From the NCBI GenBank assembly GCA_951217055.1, contig OX578279.1:71893131-71957130 (forward strand): a stretch of 64,000 nucleotides of DNA. Direction: 5' to 3'. Positions 1 to 10,735 of this stretch are shown one piece after another. Origin of the DNA: Gerris lacustris (lineage: Eukaryota; Arthropoda; Insecta; Hemiptera; Gerridae). Position 1 is the stretch's first letter. Each line of letters opens with the position of its first letter. The translations under genes and the position numbers were made by a program. The notes beneath the pieces were generated by a model. That model made no database searches. It saw nothing but the letters and a program-made list of their open reading frames with translations, and was not told the DNA's origin.

Positions 1-202
1 GATTGGGACAGAGACACTAAAAATATATTTGTATATGAGTAGGTTTGGTTGGGATTTCTCGAAAGTATTCTTATTTGGTTATACATTTTATGAATAAAGT
101 AATCTTTGATAAATTAATTAAATTTCCCAAGTATGTATTAGCTTATATAATATTCAATATGTACACATAATAGATAATGTGTAGCAAATGAAAATGAAAA
201 TT

Positions 203-303
203 AAATAAATTTGACAATAATAGGGTATGAAAGCATAAAATAATTAAATTATAGGAAATAGGAAGCGAGGAAGCTATATGCCACACTAATTGGAAGGCTA
301 TTT
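203..303 (-). repeat. Family B repeat, 5'-end fragment
   Basis: This is a truncated copy of family B, recognised by the shared string gaggaagctatatgccac and the trailing aattgg...ggctattt, which match the far ends of the longer copies at 47.8 and 51.0 kb. Only the end away from the terminal hairpin is present. Confidence 0.7.
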
Positions 304-393
304 GCTATTGTGTTTAAAGCATAGAATATTACCAAACGTTTTCAAGGAGTGTTTCATAACATATCTATTATGTATAATGAATACAATAAACAA

Positions 394-1110
394 TAAACAG
401 GACAAGTGTGTGCTAGTCAGCACACAGCGAGGGTCCGTAGGCCACACTATATAGTGTTTAACTGTAACAGTGTTTTTTTAAAATGCTAAAAAGCTTACTT
501 TGAACCATTCTAAGGGTCTGATAGTCTCAAAACACACTCTGATAAAGTATTTTTTTGCCACTGAACCGGACTACAACCATATAAATACATCGAAAAGACC
601 ATAATTATAAAAAAAACGTATTTTGTCAATAAAAAATAAAATAATATTTTTTTTCGAAATTTCCAAAAAGTGGTATCTTTACTTTTGGTCGAAGAATGTT
701 CAGGAATTTTTTCAGATTTTTTGCACTTCACGTAAGCGAGATAGAGGGGGGGGGGGGACACGTTTCACACCCACTTCAAACTTGCCTACGCTCGCCCTAT
801 CAAAGTTATAACCAAAGAATTATATATTTTTGTAATCCCTTCACCCTTTTATATGATATCCCTCACGGTGTCGAAAAAAAATAAAAAAATTCTAACCCTT
901 GAGTTTTTTTACCCTAATTTTTTTGAAAATTTTTTTTTTTAAGTCGCTATATTTTTAAAATATGTGGGCAGGTACAAGACACATACATACCAAATTTCAA
1001 AGTGATCGGACAAAAGGTGTAGCCGTGAGAGCACGCGAGAGGACGGACGGACAGACACACGCAGGAAAATATAAGGGTCCTTGGTTTTGCCTACGGACCC
1101 TAAAAACAAA
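394..1110 (+). mobile_element. Family A repeat, copy 1 (near full length)
   Basis: Repeat of about 715 bp, also present at 5.2, 17.2 and 56.3 kb. It opens with a small hairpin (gtgtgctagtcagcacac) followed by AGGGTCCGTAGGC (one base off here), and closes with the inverted counterpart GCCTACGGACCCT and a short A-run. The 3' part carries 'ccaaatttcaaagtgatcgg', then a gacggacggacagaca stretch. No long open frame is present, so it is non-autonomous. The 3' stem-loop plus A-run suggests a retroposed LINE-tail or SINE-like element, but the 13-bp inverted ends leave a DNA transposon possible. Confidence 0.75.
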
Positions 1111-1779
1111 TTGCATTCTATAATATTGGCAACACAAAATAACGAATTACGAAGATATCACAATAGATGAGAAATGGACCAAGTGAAGTGGATCACGTTT
1201 TTAGAATAAGGTGGATAAACTGAAGGAGAAATTCAAAATGTTAACCTGCAGATGATTGACTAAAAAAAAAAAGTACAAAACGAAAAAAAAAATATATATA
1301 TATATATATATATTTAAAGAGGAGCTAAGCAGACTTGGATATGTAATCTATTTTCACAAAGGGTATCGATTGAACAGGTAAAAAACTAGTCATCTCAACA
1401 AAGGAGAGAGGTAGTTTAACTCCTGGACGAGGCAGACTTATAAATTAAAAACTCCTATTGGACACCCAATTGGATACGACACATCAAATTAACCTTAAAA
1501 ATACATAGTGGATCGACTCTTTCCTCGATAAATTTCTACTTAAACTAGTTGGAAAAATCCAATTTATTTTATATTTTTATGCCCCCCCCCCCCCCCCCCC
1601 CCCCCCCTAGCATGTAATTCAATTCTATTGTTCCGACGAAATTGCCCCACTTTAAAATGACCGTATTATTATTTTAAGCTTTTATTTATTGTTAAGATGT
1701 CCTGAATATTTTTCAATAGAATAATTTCAAATACAAATTCATTCGATAACTTATTTGTAACCCGTTGTTTTTAAAACAA
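1111..1779. other. Unannotated AT-rich stretch with microsatellites
   Basis: I see no gene or recognisable element. It holds an (AT)n run near 1292-1313 and a homopolymer C tract near 1583-1607. Confidence 0.5.
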
Positions 1780-2338
1780 AATAGACTGTCAAATAGTGTG
1801 GCACATTGCTTCCTCGCATTTTATGATTTTACAAGCCTAATTTATTTAATTGTTTCCCCCGTTTTTTTTAATATGTCAAAATGGTTTTGATTTTTTCATG
1901 AATTATTATCACGGTTCATGAGCATAGACGGTTAAAATTAATTTGGTGTTATCTGTGGTCTACTTTCAACAAACAAGCCAGTTTCATAAAAAATCAGATG
2001 AGTTACTTTTGAAGACATAAATGTAAATAAATGTATGTTTGTGCGCATGCTGAAGAGAAACAAATGGGCGCAGAAGGTCGAAACTTATATGGGACTAACA
2101 ACGGGCAAATTATGACCTACCATACAAATTTCATTAAAATTGGACGTGCAGTTTTAAAGATATGTTGGTTCGCAAAATTTGAGCTACAGACCGACAGACA
2201 GACACGGAACCAAAAATGTTCCCTAATGTCTGAAATGAATTTCTGTCTTGGAATTTTTGAAATTGGAGACAAAAAATATTTTTGTTCTTCAAAACGATCA
2301 CACAGCTTCCGTTACCTTCGGTAAGCTCGGAAGCAAAA
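1780..2338 (+). mobile_element. Family B repeat, copy 1
   Basis: Repeat of about 560 bp present in at least nine copies here. It runs from 'agactgtcaaatagtgtggc' through 'aaatttcattaaaattggac' and a gaccgacagacagacac stretch to a terminal stem-loop: GCTTCCG pairs with CGGAAGC, and TTACC pairs with GGTAA around a TTC loop. A short A-run follows. No coding capacity is seen. Because other copies end in long poly-A, I infer a retroposed non-autonomous element. Confidence 0.8.
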
Positions 2339-2589
2339 TCAATTATATTTACTAATTGATAACTCATTTTGACACATCAGTTATCTTAAGGTATTTCTTT
2401 CTAATTATAAAGTCTCACGACATGATTAAAATTAACAAAACAATATCTAAGCGAATAAAACCGAATCTAAACCGTGCCATTAATATGCCCCCGTGTAGGG
2501 GACGGTGAGGCAGAAAAATTAACCCCAACATCGAGGGGAGTTGTTAAGGTTTTTGAACGCCACCAGCACTCGGTCCCAGGTTCTACATA
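2339..2589. other. No recognisable feature
   Basis: AT-rich spacer between a family B repeat and the Penelope-like remnant. I see no supported feature. Confidence 0.4.
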
Positions 2590-3400
2590 TAAAGAAGTAA
2601 GTAAATCGGATCAAGAAACACTATATATTATGAATACTTTTAACAATTACCTAAACTTCAATTTATAATTGAAGAGGAGCAGAATTTCTAAGTCCTAAAT
2701 GTTATTTTTTGACATGGCAGTTCATCGAATTCCTTCTGGTAAACTGATAACTTCCTGTCGTTTGCTTGCTTTTACCTCTACTTCCCCTATTCATCAGCTG
2801 GTGAATTGTGCTGTTAACTATACGAAGCTTGTTAAATCTCTTTGTGGGCCAAGTTTTATTGATAAAACCCGTACTGCTGTGTTTCCTAAGTGTCTTATTA
2901 ATAGTGTTTGAAGTAAGACTAATATTGTATCGGACAGCACTCAGCACTGTCACTATAGCCACACTGATCAGGTTAACTAAGTGTTTTATAAATTTCCTTA
3001 ACTTGATAAAGGATTAAGTGAGAGTAATAAATCCATGTTTATCAACGAATAAATAATGTGCTTTTTATTCCAGGCATAATAATATTATCCATAATATTGA
3101 TCATCTTATTTACTCATTTGAAGGAGTTCCTAAACCTCTCCGATCCAACATCATATTATATATCAGGTCCAGTGCAAGGATTGCAATGAAGTGTCTATTG
3201 GTAGCTCAACATTTTATCGTTATCTCAAATCTCGAGCTTACCAGCATTGTCATTCTACTAGTTGCAGGAAAAAGGTCACAACCTTAGCAAAAAATGCCTT
3301 GGACAGAGAGCGTTAAAGCATTTGCTTCGATGATATCACCATAAAAAGAAAGAATAAGGTTTGTTCCAACCCCCCTATTTTGTACCGTCCTTTGTATCGT
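2590..3400 (+). pseudogene. Penelope-like element: RT C-terminus and start of GIY-YIG endonuclease (frameshifted)
   Basis: Three short frames read like the 3' half of a Penelope-like polyprotein. Around 2630-2700 there is a stretch reading NTFNNYLNFNL then IEEEQNF, separated by a frameshift. From 2699 the frame continues FFDMAVHRIPSGKLITS, resembling the 'FLDM...R...GKL.TSWYRKPTST' region just after the RT active site. At about 3155-3315 another frame gives CKDCNEVSIGS, then RYLKSRAYQH and TTLAKNALDRER, which fits the Cys-x-x-Cys, GIY-YIG-like and 'R..QH ... TxLAxHA' segments of the endonuclease. These domains would make the RT and endonuclease of a retroelement. Stops and frameshifts make it dead. 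Family recognition is from memory of motif order. Confidence 0.65.
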
Positions 3401-3800
3401 CCCGTGGATAGTTCGGGAATCGTTTAGAACAGTTTTAATTCGTATGCGCTAACATTCTACTGTAATAAAATGATCTCTGGTTGGAATGGGTTAATGACTA
3501 AAATTCACACCGTATTGAAATAATATTTAAGGAAACCTAACAGCTGCAGGGAACCTTCCTGTTGGACATGTGTGACGATAGACATAACTGCGCATGTAAA
3601 ACAAACCAGTACTTGGCATTGTCAGAGGATCGTTTGGACGGTACAGTAAACACTTTACAAAAGATCCCTGGGTGGATTGGAACAGTTTGGAGGACGGTAC
3701 GAAACACTGCCATGAGTCGGGATGGAACGACTGTTATCCCTTGCGCATGCCCGTGACGATCCTGCGGAAGGTACACTGCTTCTTCTCTTATCACTTATCA
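3345..3800. other. Segment separating the two halves of the Penelope-like endonuclease remnant
   Basis: About 450 bp with no coding match. The string gatgatatcacca occurs on both sides (near 3333 and 3829), so this could be an insertion with flanking duplication, or the junction of two overlapping element copies. The stretch around 3690-3765 (gtttggaggacgg ... gcgcatgcccgtga) recurs at 30.51-30.59 kb, so it is a dispersed repeat. Confidence 0.4.
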
Positions 3801-3806
3801 CCATAA

Positions 3807-3985
3807 GTGGTAGACAGTTTTGACCTGGATGATATCACCATAAGTGGGAGAGGAGCCAATGAAAAGAACCGTAATTGTTCGGAGATGATTCTTAGTGAAA
3901 AGTTAGAGAATTGTCTAACAGTCAGTTCTTGTGTTTACCTACTTCATGCTTTTAAAACGTCAACAACCAGCAGGCAAGCTTGTCG
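3807..3985 (+). pseudogene. Penelope-like element: C-terminal endonuclease segment
   Basis: The open frame reads DSFDLDDITISGRGANEKNR, followed by SEMILSEKLENCLTV. This fits the tail of Penelope-like GIY-YIG domains ('H.FDFDD..IL..E.N...R...E...I......IN..SD'), the direct continuation of the segment ending near 3340. The acidic/Arg spacing and downstream 'YLLHAF' support the assignment. It lacks the preceding His and any intact start. Assignment is by motif order only. Confidence 0.55.
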
Positions 3986-4340
3986 GAGGAATACTCCATT
4001 CTTTTCCTTCCTCCATGTAACCTCCCCTCTTCTGTTTTCCTTCAACCTTCTTTATTTTCTGATATTTTTTAATCATTTTATACCTTTTATTTTATTTTAT
4101 TTTTATCTTTCCTAACTTATAATGAGGTTTACTAAATTGCTTTAGAGTTTGTTATTAGTTGAAGTGTTTTAATCTCGTTAACTTTTCTCAAGTTTTATTC
4201 TTTTATAGCATCATGTTAATGCTTGTAAGTTTGTTTAAACTTATTGTTTTGTAATGTTTCCATATTTACATTGTGCTTGTATATTAATTCTTAGTTTTTG
4301 TTTGATTCATATTTGCTGGCTTCAGCGTCGTGGGTGCCGA
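3986..4340 (+). other. Probable 3' untranslated part of the Penelope-like remnant
   Basis: T-rich, pyrimidine-biased sequence follows the endonuclease remnant without any open frame. It is plausibly the element's 3' tail, but I found no repeat partner inside the window to prove it. Confidence 0.3.
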
Positions 4341-4909
4341 CTTGGTTTGAGGGGCAAGGCCACTATATTTTCCCCATATTATAGATTAAACCGACGAATA
4401 ATAACATGGATATAGAGTATTTTCCATGTATTATATTATTATACAAATTATTACAAACGTACCTGAACCAAATTAAAAAAAAAAAATTAAATGACACAGC
4501 CTTAAAGTAAAAATTGAGGCCTTTCAAATGATATGCAACACAATAACAAAATTTATAAGTGGTAAAGTGACACGGCAATGGATAAAATGTTTGCTCTTTT
4601 GTTCTCAGCAAATATATATCTTACTGTAAAATAATAAATAATCGATTTAAAGAGCAGAAATAAAATCGGTCAATAATTGCGGAAGCTTAGAGAGATCAAA
4701 GTCAAAAATTTAATATGAATCAAATCGAACAAAGGAATAACCGATAGAGGTACGAAAAAAGTCATAAAATCAAACCTGAAGACCTTTCAAAATCAGAAGC
4801 TGATTGAGCAATCAGTTTTTCGATACCAATTATCGTTGATTCACAAAATACTTTAACGTTACTTCCGCCATTTTAATTTTTTTTTTGGGGGGGTAAAAAT
4901 GAAAAATTT
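4341..4909. other. No recognisable feature
   Basis: AT-rich sequence with homopolymer runs (a G run near 4886). I see no gene or repeat partner. Confidence 0.4.
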
Positions 4910-5225
4910 CAACTTTACATTTCTTTTTTTTGAGAGATCACGGCTATTCTGGAAGTCACTTATAATTTCCATGCAGTTTCAAAAATGCAAAGTTTGAAAC
5001 TCTCCCCTTCTGAAAAACCTTAATATTAAGAGCTTTATTTTTTCAGTGTCCTAAGCTACTAAAGCTTTAGCTTACTTATCTATATTTTAAATTTCAAAAG
5101 TCCACCTTAAGAGGAAGCACCAGATGTGTGGGTGAGAAACACCAAGTGAATTTGTTCAAGTAAAGATGCTTACTGGAATTTGGCCTTGCGCACTGTCGTG
5201 CGATCAGATATATACTGTTTCAATC
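4910..5225 (+). repeat. Family J repeat, copy 1
   Basis: This stretch matches 35.78-36.12 kb in the opposite orientation. Shared landmarks are 'ggctattctgga', 'aagaggaagca', 'gggtgagaaa', 'caagtaaag' and 'tggccttgcgca'. No coding capacity is evident. It is a dispersed, diverged repeat of unknown class. Confidence 0.6.
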
Positions 5226-5246
5226 CACTCGCCCAAACATTTAAAT

Positions 5247-6226
5247 AAACAGATCAAGTGTGTGCTAGTCAGCACACAGCGAGAGTCCGTAGGCAACCCT
5301 GTATAGTTTAAGTAGTACCTTATTGATGGTGTTTTTTAAAATGCTAAAATGCTTACTTTGAACTATCCTATGGGTCTGATATTCTTAAAACACATAAACA
5401 AACTACTGATAATAGTATATTATGTTACTAGGCTGTGAAGTGAGTTTTGTCTTTACCGCGGCAATTACATTTACTGTCGAGCAGAGCGGGACAGTAAATA
5501 TTGCCAAGGTAAAGAAAAATCACTTTACAGTCGTGTAGCATATGCTATTTTTTCCGTGTAGCAGACAATGAATAAACATTAAATATTAATCAATAATCAA
5601 TATAATAATAACAAAAATATTAGTACATACTTGACTTAAAAAAATAAGCCTTAAAAAGAGGTTACCTTATAAGAAAATATAAATAAAACGCATTGTCATC
5701 TAGCGGATTTTAATCGTACTAGAAGCATTTCAACAAAGGTTGCAGCGCTAAACGGAAGTTTTGATAACTACCAGTTATTCTTTTTACGTCCCAGGACGTA
5801 ACACATTTTTTGAAGAATTTTCAGGATTTTTTTTAGATTTTTTGCACTTCACATAAGCGAGATAGAAAGGGGACACGTTTCACACCCACTTTAAACTTGC
5901 CTACGCTCGCCCTATCTAAGTTATAACCAAAGAATTATCTATTTTGTAATCAGCTCGACGTATCCTTTAATATGATACCCCTCACGGTGTCGAAAAAAAA
6001 ATAAAATAAAAAATAACTCTTAAGTTTTTTTTACCCTAATTTTTTGAAAAATATTTTTTTTAAGTCACTATATTTTTAAAATATGTGGGTAGGTACAAGA
6101 CATATACATGCCAAATTTCAAAGTGATCGGACGAAAGGTGTAGCCGTGAGAGCAGGCGACCGGACGGACACACGCAGGAAAATAAAAGGGTCCTTGGTTT
6201 TGCCTACGGTCCCTAAAAAAATGTTT
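5247..6226 (+). mobile_element. Family A repeat, copy 2, interrupted by a family L element
   Basis: It begins with the same tcaagtgtgtgctagtcagc start and ends with the gcctacggtccctaaaaaa tail as copy 1. Between about 5408 and 5805 the family A sequence is replaced by an unrelated hairpin-rich element that recurs at 34.9 kb, so roughly 140 bp of A is missing at the junction. Confidence 0.75.
5408..5805 (+). mobile_element. Family L foldback-like element, copy 2 (nested in family A)
   Basis: It shares with the 34.87-35.39 kb copy the start tattatgttac(t)aggctgtgaagtg and a large nested hairpin: a tctttacc...ggtaaaga outer stem, a GGCAAT...ATTGCC middle and an actgtc...gacagt inner stem. No open frame is seen. 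The right end is truncated relative to copy 1. Confidence 0.6.
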
Positions 6227-7550
6227 GATTTAAAAAACTAACTATTATGGCATGAAATTTGAAATCCAATTTTTGAAAAATTTAAATCTATCTCAATTGA
6301 CCCAACAACATACAAAAGTAATTAATTAAAGATACATAATATACTGATAATTAAATAAATGCATATTATCTTGTTGGATAAAAAGAGATAAAAAAATACT
6401 GAGGGGTGTTAAATGGGAAAATACAAAACGGAATTTCAGATAGGTAGATATAATAAGGTTAAAAAAAAAGAATATTAGGGGCCTGCATAGTACACAGCAG
6501 CCGGGGCCCGGGGCCCTGTAATAAATCTGATGTCGGGCCACCGGCTCTAACCAGAAATTATAGCATTTTATGGGAAATCGATACCTACTCATACTTCTCA
6601 TCTTTTTATCCCGTATTGTAGACTTCATCATAAATTCACTTGGACTTTAAACCCAACGGGTAAAATGGTAAAAACGGGGAATATTTTTTATTGAATAATA
6701 TTGATTTTTAAAAGAATACAAGACCTTGTGGTAATAAAGAGACAAAAAGAGGAAAATTATATTCTACCGCTAAGTTTAGGCCTAAATGTAATTGCACCTG
6801 GGATAAATCCATAAAATAATCCAGAGGGCTTTAAAAGAAAATCGAAAAAATAACAAAAAAATAATCGAGAGCTACCATCTTTTTAGTTCCTTTTAATATA
6901 AAATAAATATTTTAGTAAATTAAATTTTAATAAAATAATGTATTTTTTAAAAAAATAAAAATGCATTATTCAAAGTTTTATTGAAGATAAAAATTGTAAA
7001 AAATCCAAGAGCTTGATAATTGTAGCTATTAAAATAAAATAAAATATTTATGTAATCGATTTTAATTTTTATAAATTTACTGCTAATTCACTTGAGTTTT
7101 TTAAAGCTTAAAATATATGTTTTTAAAGCTTATCTGATAATGTGACTTAAAATTCGCTAAAAATCTACAAAGGACAATCTGAAGCTACTTATAAATACTA
7201 TAAGCATTTTAGATTTCAATACATCTTTATTAGTCTTACACACGTATCGGACTTATTCATTCTGTATATCTTTTAGATTGCTAGGTTTAAAGCAACCGTG
7301 GAACGTAGACCAATTCAACCCTGTTTATTTATTTATTGAAATTCGTGTCAGTACATTCTCTGTTTTTCTTCGCTACATTTTTTTTTTTTTTTTGTCTATA
7401 TCTAACTTGTATGCTCAATTATCCTACTCGAGCAAGAGCATAATAATTCTCTACTCTTCTATGCTGCTCTTAAGTAATCGTTGTTTGTAGAATAACTAAT
7501 TTATACAATTCCTATACTCTTCGTTATGGAGGATTAGGAGATGATTTGAT
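6227..7550. other. Unannotated AT-rich stretch
   Basis: I see no gene. A GC-rich patch at about 6478-6550 (ggggcccggggccct) could be a degenerate transposon end, but I found no partner for it. The rest is low-complexity AT sequence. Confidence 0.4.
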
Positions 7551-7866
7551 GACGTTGTGGTATCTAGGTTTAATTTTACTGCTCTTGTTTTAAATCCACT
7601 TTGACGTAGTGGTATCTAGGTTTAATTTCACTGCTCTTTGTTTTAAATCCACTTTGACGTAGTGGTTCCTAGGTTTCATTTTACTGCTCTTTGTTCTAAA
7701 TCCTCTTTGACATAGTGGTACCTAGGTTTCATTTTACTGCTCATTTTTTTAAATCCACTTTGACGTAGTGGAACCTAGTTTTCATTTTACTGCTCGTCGT
7801 TTTAAATCCACTTTGACGTAGTGGAACCTACGTTTCATTTTACTGCTCTTTGTTTTAAATCCACTT
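7551..7866. repeat. 53-bp tandem array, 6 units
   Basis: The string gacgtagtgg or a close variant recurs at 7551, 7603, 7656, 7709, 7762 and 7815, a period of 52-53 bp. Each unit also contains 'tctaggttt', 'tactgctc' and 'ttttaaatccact'. The array directly abuts the tail of a family F SINE. Confidence 0.9.
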
Positions 7867-8050
7867 AAACACATTATTAGATTATTACATGACAGTGGAT
7901 CAGGTCACTTAACTTTTCTACTCGATGTGATCATTAGTGTGAAACATGTCACCTCTCTGGGTTTCGAACTCATCAGATTTGTCGGTGTTTAGACTTATGT
8001 TTCATGCGGGTGAGTTGCTAGTTCGCTAATCACTAGGCTACGCCGGTATT
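7867..8050 (-). mobile_element. Family F tRNA-derived SINE, copy 1
   Basis: On the minus strand there is an A-box-like string (gtagcctagtgattagcg) followed about 60 nt later by a B-box-like gagttcgaaacc, then gacatgtttcacac and gatcacatcgagtag. The same downstream block occurs at 23.66 and 61.06 kb. The box order and spacing indicate a tRNA-derived SINE promoter transcribed by Pol III. It has no cloverleaf. Confidence 0.6.
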
Positions 8051-8102
8051 TAGGTTTGGAAAGACTAACCAGGTTGATCGGCGAGTGTTGTCGTTTAGTG
8101 TT

Positions 8103-8120
8103 ATGGTGGCTAGCCACCAT
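8103..8120. repeat. Perfect 18-bp palindrome
   Basis: atggtggctagccaccat is its own reverse complement. It is isolated and its role is unknown. Confidence 0.8.
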
Positions 8121-8251
8121 GACGGAACAGCATGGATGTTTTCGAATAGGTTGTGAACTTAAACTTGTTTATTGTTAGTGTGAAGCTATTGACAATACTT
8201 CGCGTTTACAAGTTTTTTTATTTTAATCGTTTCATTTTTCAATGTAGATAA

Positions 8252-8616
8252 TCCTGAAGATAGCGGCGAAAAAGTGTCTGACTAACATCCAGCTAGGATT
8301 TTGTGGACAAGTCAATCTCTTGGTGCCTTTTAAGAATATGCGGTCTGTTAAGTTCGTCTGCGGCTCGTACCTTGGCATTAGGGGTTTGAAAAAAAACAAA
8401 CGAAAAAACAATGGAGAGCGGCCATGTCCCGTCCTTTATGGTGAACAATATGATTTGCATGATCCTGGGTACAGAATTAGTTAGTAGACCAAAAATCAAG
8501 TTAATGTTAGTTCGTCACTTAATAGGTTAGTTATTCAAATACTACTCCAAATCAAACTCTTCACAAAACCCTAGCTTAATGTTAGTCAGACACTTTTCTG
8601 CACGCTATCTCCAGGA
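8252..8616. mobile_element. Inverted-repeat element with arms of about 55 bp
   Basis: The left arm (8252-8306: tcctgaagatagcgg, aaaagtgtctgactaaca, agctagg) reappears inverted at 8562-8616. The interior of about 255 bp has no open frame of interest. This is a MITE-like or foldback element. I could not define a target duplication. Confidence 0.6.
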
Positions 8617-8737
8617 CTAACAAGGAAATAAATAAAACATCACAAAATTTAAGATGGAAGACAGTGCAGTAAATTCCAATTTTTTTTTAAATTAAGCGCA
8701 ACAGAAGGTAATATTATAAACTAACCGAACTAACTGT

Positions 8738-8985
8738 GGCACTTCTTTAGACTGTTACTACCCTTCTAAAAGAAACAGAAGGGAGTAACAATCTAAAGAA
8801 GGTGTACGGAATGTTTTTACTCCCTTTATAAAAATAGAAGTGTGATATTCCTTTGTCCCAAAGTACATTGGACTAAACATCCCTTTGTCTTAATATTTAC
8901 TTAGACGCAAAGGAAAGTATAAATAATAATATCTATTTATATTCTTAAAAAAAAAAATAGGGGAGTAGCAATCTAAAGAAGTACA
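8738..8985. mobile_element. Family M MITE, copy 1
   Basis: The terminal inverted repeat GGCACTTCTTTAGACTGT...AATCTAAAGAAGTAC matches copies at 39.75 and 62.76 kb. An internal inverted plus direct pair of the same terminal motif lies in the left third. Flanks give only a degenerate duplication (ctaactgt / caaccgt). No coding sequence. Confidence 0.8.
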
Positions 8986-8989
8986 ACCG

Positions 8990-9940
8990 TCATTGGCACA
9001 GTCTAAACAGTCTCAATCATACCTATTGATCGTTAAAAGAAGCGAAGATTACGAACGCGGTCCTTGTTCAGGTTGGTTATCTTAGAAAGCGATGGTTACT
9101 TCTCGGTTGACCTCGTTAGTGATTTCAAACGCACTCCAATCAGATTCAACCCCTATTATTCTTATCTGTCAATCGTAAAATATTTGTTAATATTACTTAA
9201 CATTACATTTGTAATGAAATGTATACATGTAATTTATCTTTTCTTTATGTTAATTAGTAGATTAAGTTACTAGTTTATCAAAGCTAACAACTTGCATATC
9301 TTACTTTCAAGTATATTCTTTATACAGAAGTATTTCTTCTTTTTTTATTCTTCTTTCTGAATATTCAAATAAAAATAATTCCAACACAATGAATTTACTC
9401 TAAGTTATTCGAGCGTATCACTTTCTCTCTGTGTAATACTTTTTAAATTACATAAAAGAAAAAGAAAAAAAAACTATAAAAATAAATAAAAAAAAGACGG
9501 TCAAAATACATACAAATTCCAAGTAAATATAAATTAAATTTACTCAAAACTTTGGAAAGCACTAGAAAAATAAACTTTTTTGATTAAACGAATTTTTATT
9601 TATTTTAATACTATATGGTAGACGGGCTGATAACTTAAAAGAAACTTTACAGTTCTTGAATATAAAAAACGAATTCTCAATGGAATTTTGCTATAGAAAA
9701 TACAAACCCATATAAAAAGATTTTTATCGATATAAAAAATATTGGAGGTCGGAGGTAATCAAGATCTTCAATTTAACGTGCTAAACTGTGTTCAGTCAGT
9801 TAAATTGGATAAATGATCCTCCATTTTTAATAAATAACTAGTTATATCCCTTTAAAATTTAACTCGGCTTTGAGTGAGTTAAATGAAGTTTGACAGGTGT
9901 TAAATCGGGTTGAAATGATGGAGGTAGGAAAATAGATTGG
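8990..9940. other. Unannotated AT-rich stretch
   Basis: I see no supported gene. One 69-codon open frame near 9064-9273 has no recognisable motif and is probably chance. Confidence 0.4.
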
Positions 9941-10735
9941 AAATAGTTATTTACGCACCAAGGGAGGAAAGTAAGTGATTGCACCCTGAGTGATGAAGTT
10001 GGTTCCTGAGGCGAAGCCAAGGGAACCATAGCGTTCACTTCCGAGGCGGAGCCGAGGGAGTTAATTATCGCGAGGGTGCACGTGATTTTTACTTCCGAGG
10101 TACGAACAAGATTTTACCTCCAGAAGGAAGAAAAAAATAATTGAATATGATTTTAATTTTAAAGTATTTTATGTTAAAAAAGTGAACATTTTTATATTTA
10201 AAAAAAAATTGATATATACTAATAATAATTCACCAGATAAGTTTAATCATGTTAAAATTAAATTATAGATTTGTAATTATTTGAATTTCAATGCTAAAAT
10301 TAAATGGGAGATCAGCTGGTAGCTGAGTCGTGTATTGAATGGTATTGACAACTAACGTATAATCATCCATATGAGTAGATCTACATTTAGAAATAATGAT
10401 TTCTCTTTTAACTTTTAGTTTGTTTTACGGATGAGTCATCATGACAAACGTCGTGAAGGTTATGTGTGAAGATGACATTATAGATTTAGACATTAAACAA
10501 TAGTTAATAAATGAAATGTGTATTAGCACCAAGCTTATTTACTTGTGCTAATCACTTGGGCAACACTGGAGGGAATCATGAAAGTTCATGATTCCCTCCT
10601 TTCTCATTACTCCCTGTTGAGCCCGACCGGGTGCAATGAGCTACTTTCCTCCCTGTAAACTAGGGAGGAAAGTTCACTTTTTCTCCCCGCCTGGAGGTAA
10701 AATATATATCTTCCTTCATGATTGGGAAGGTTTTA
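9941..10735. mobile_element. Family E hairpin-rich element, copy 1
   Basis: It starts aaatagttatttacgcacc, then ggaggaaagtaag. It contains several 'ccgaggcggagccgaggg'/'ggcgaagccaaggg' modules, and a perfect-armed hairpin at 10568-10599. The start and the modules recur (inverted) at 31.84-32.09 kb. No open frame of note was seen. The class is unknown; a foldback or non-autonomous DNA transposon is likely. Confidence 0.55.
10568..10599. repeat. Hairpin with 15-bp perfect arms
   Basis: ggagggaatcatgaa and its exact reverse complement are separated by 2 nt. It lies in family E copy 1. Confidence 0.85.

Noticed and set aside
394..1110. Family A as a Helitron
   Set aside because: TC start and hairpin-CTAA end are suggestive, but the flanks lack the expected A/T insertion site and the ends are followed by A-runs. 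Left unresolved rather than called.
3537..3794. Overlapping 64- and 85-codon frames on opposite strands
   Set aside because: They fall in the segment between Penelope-like remnants, which is partly repeated at 30.5 kb; no protein motif.
6478..6550. GC-rich patch as a transposon end
   Set aside because: No inverted partner or duplication found.
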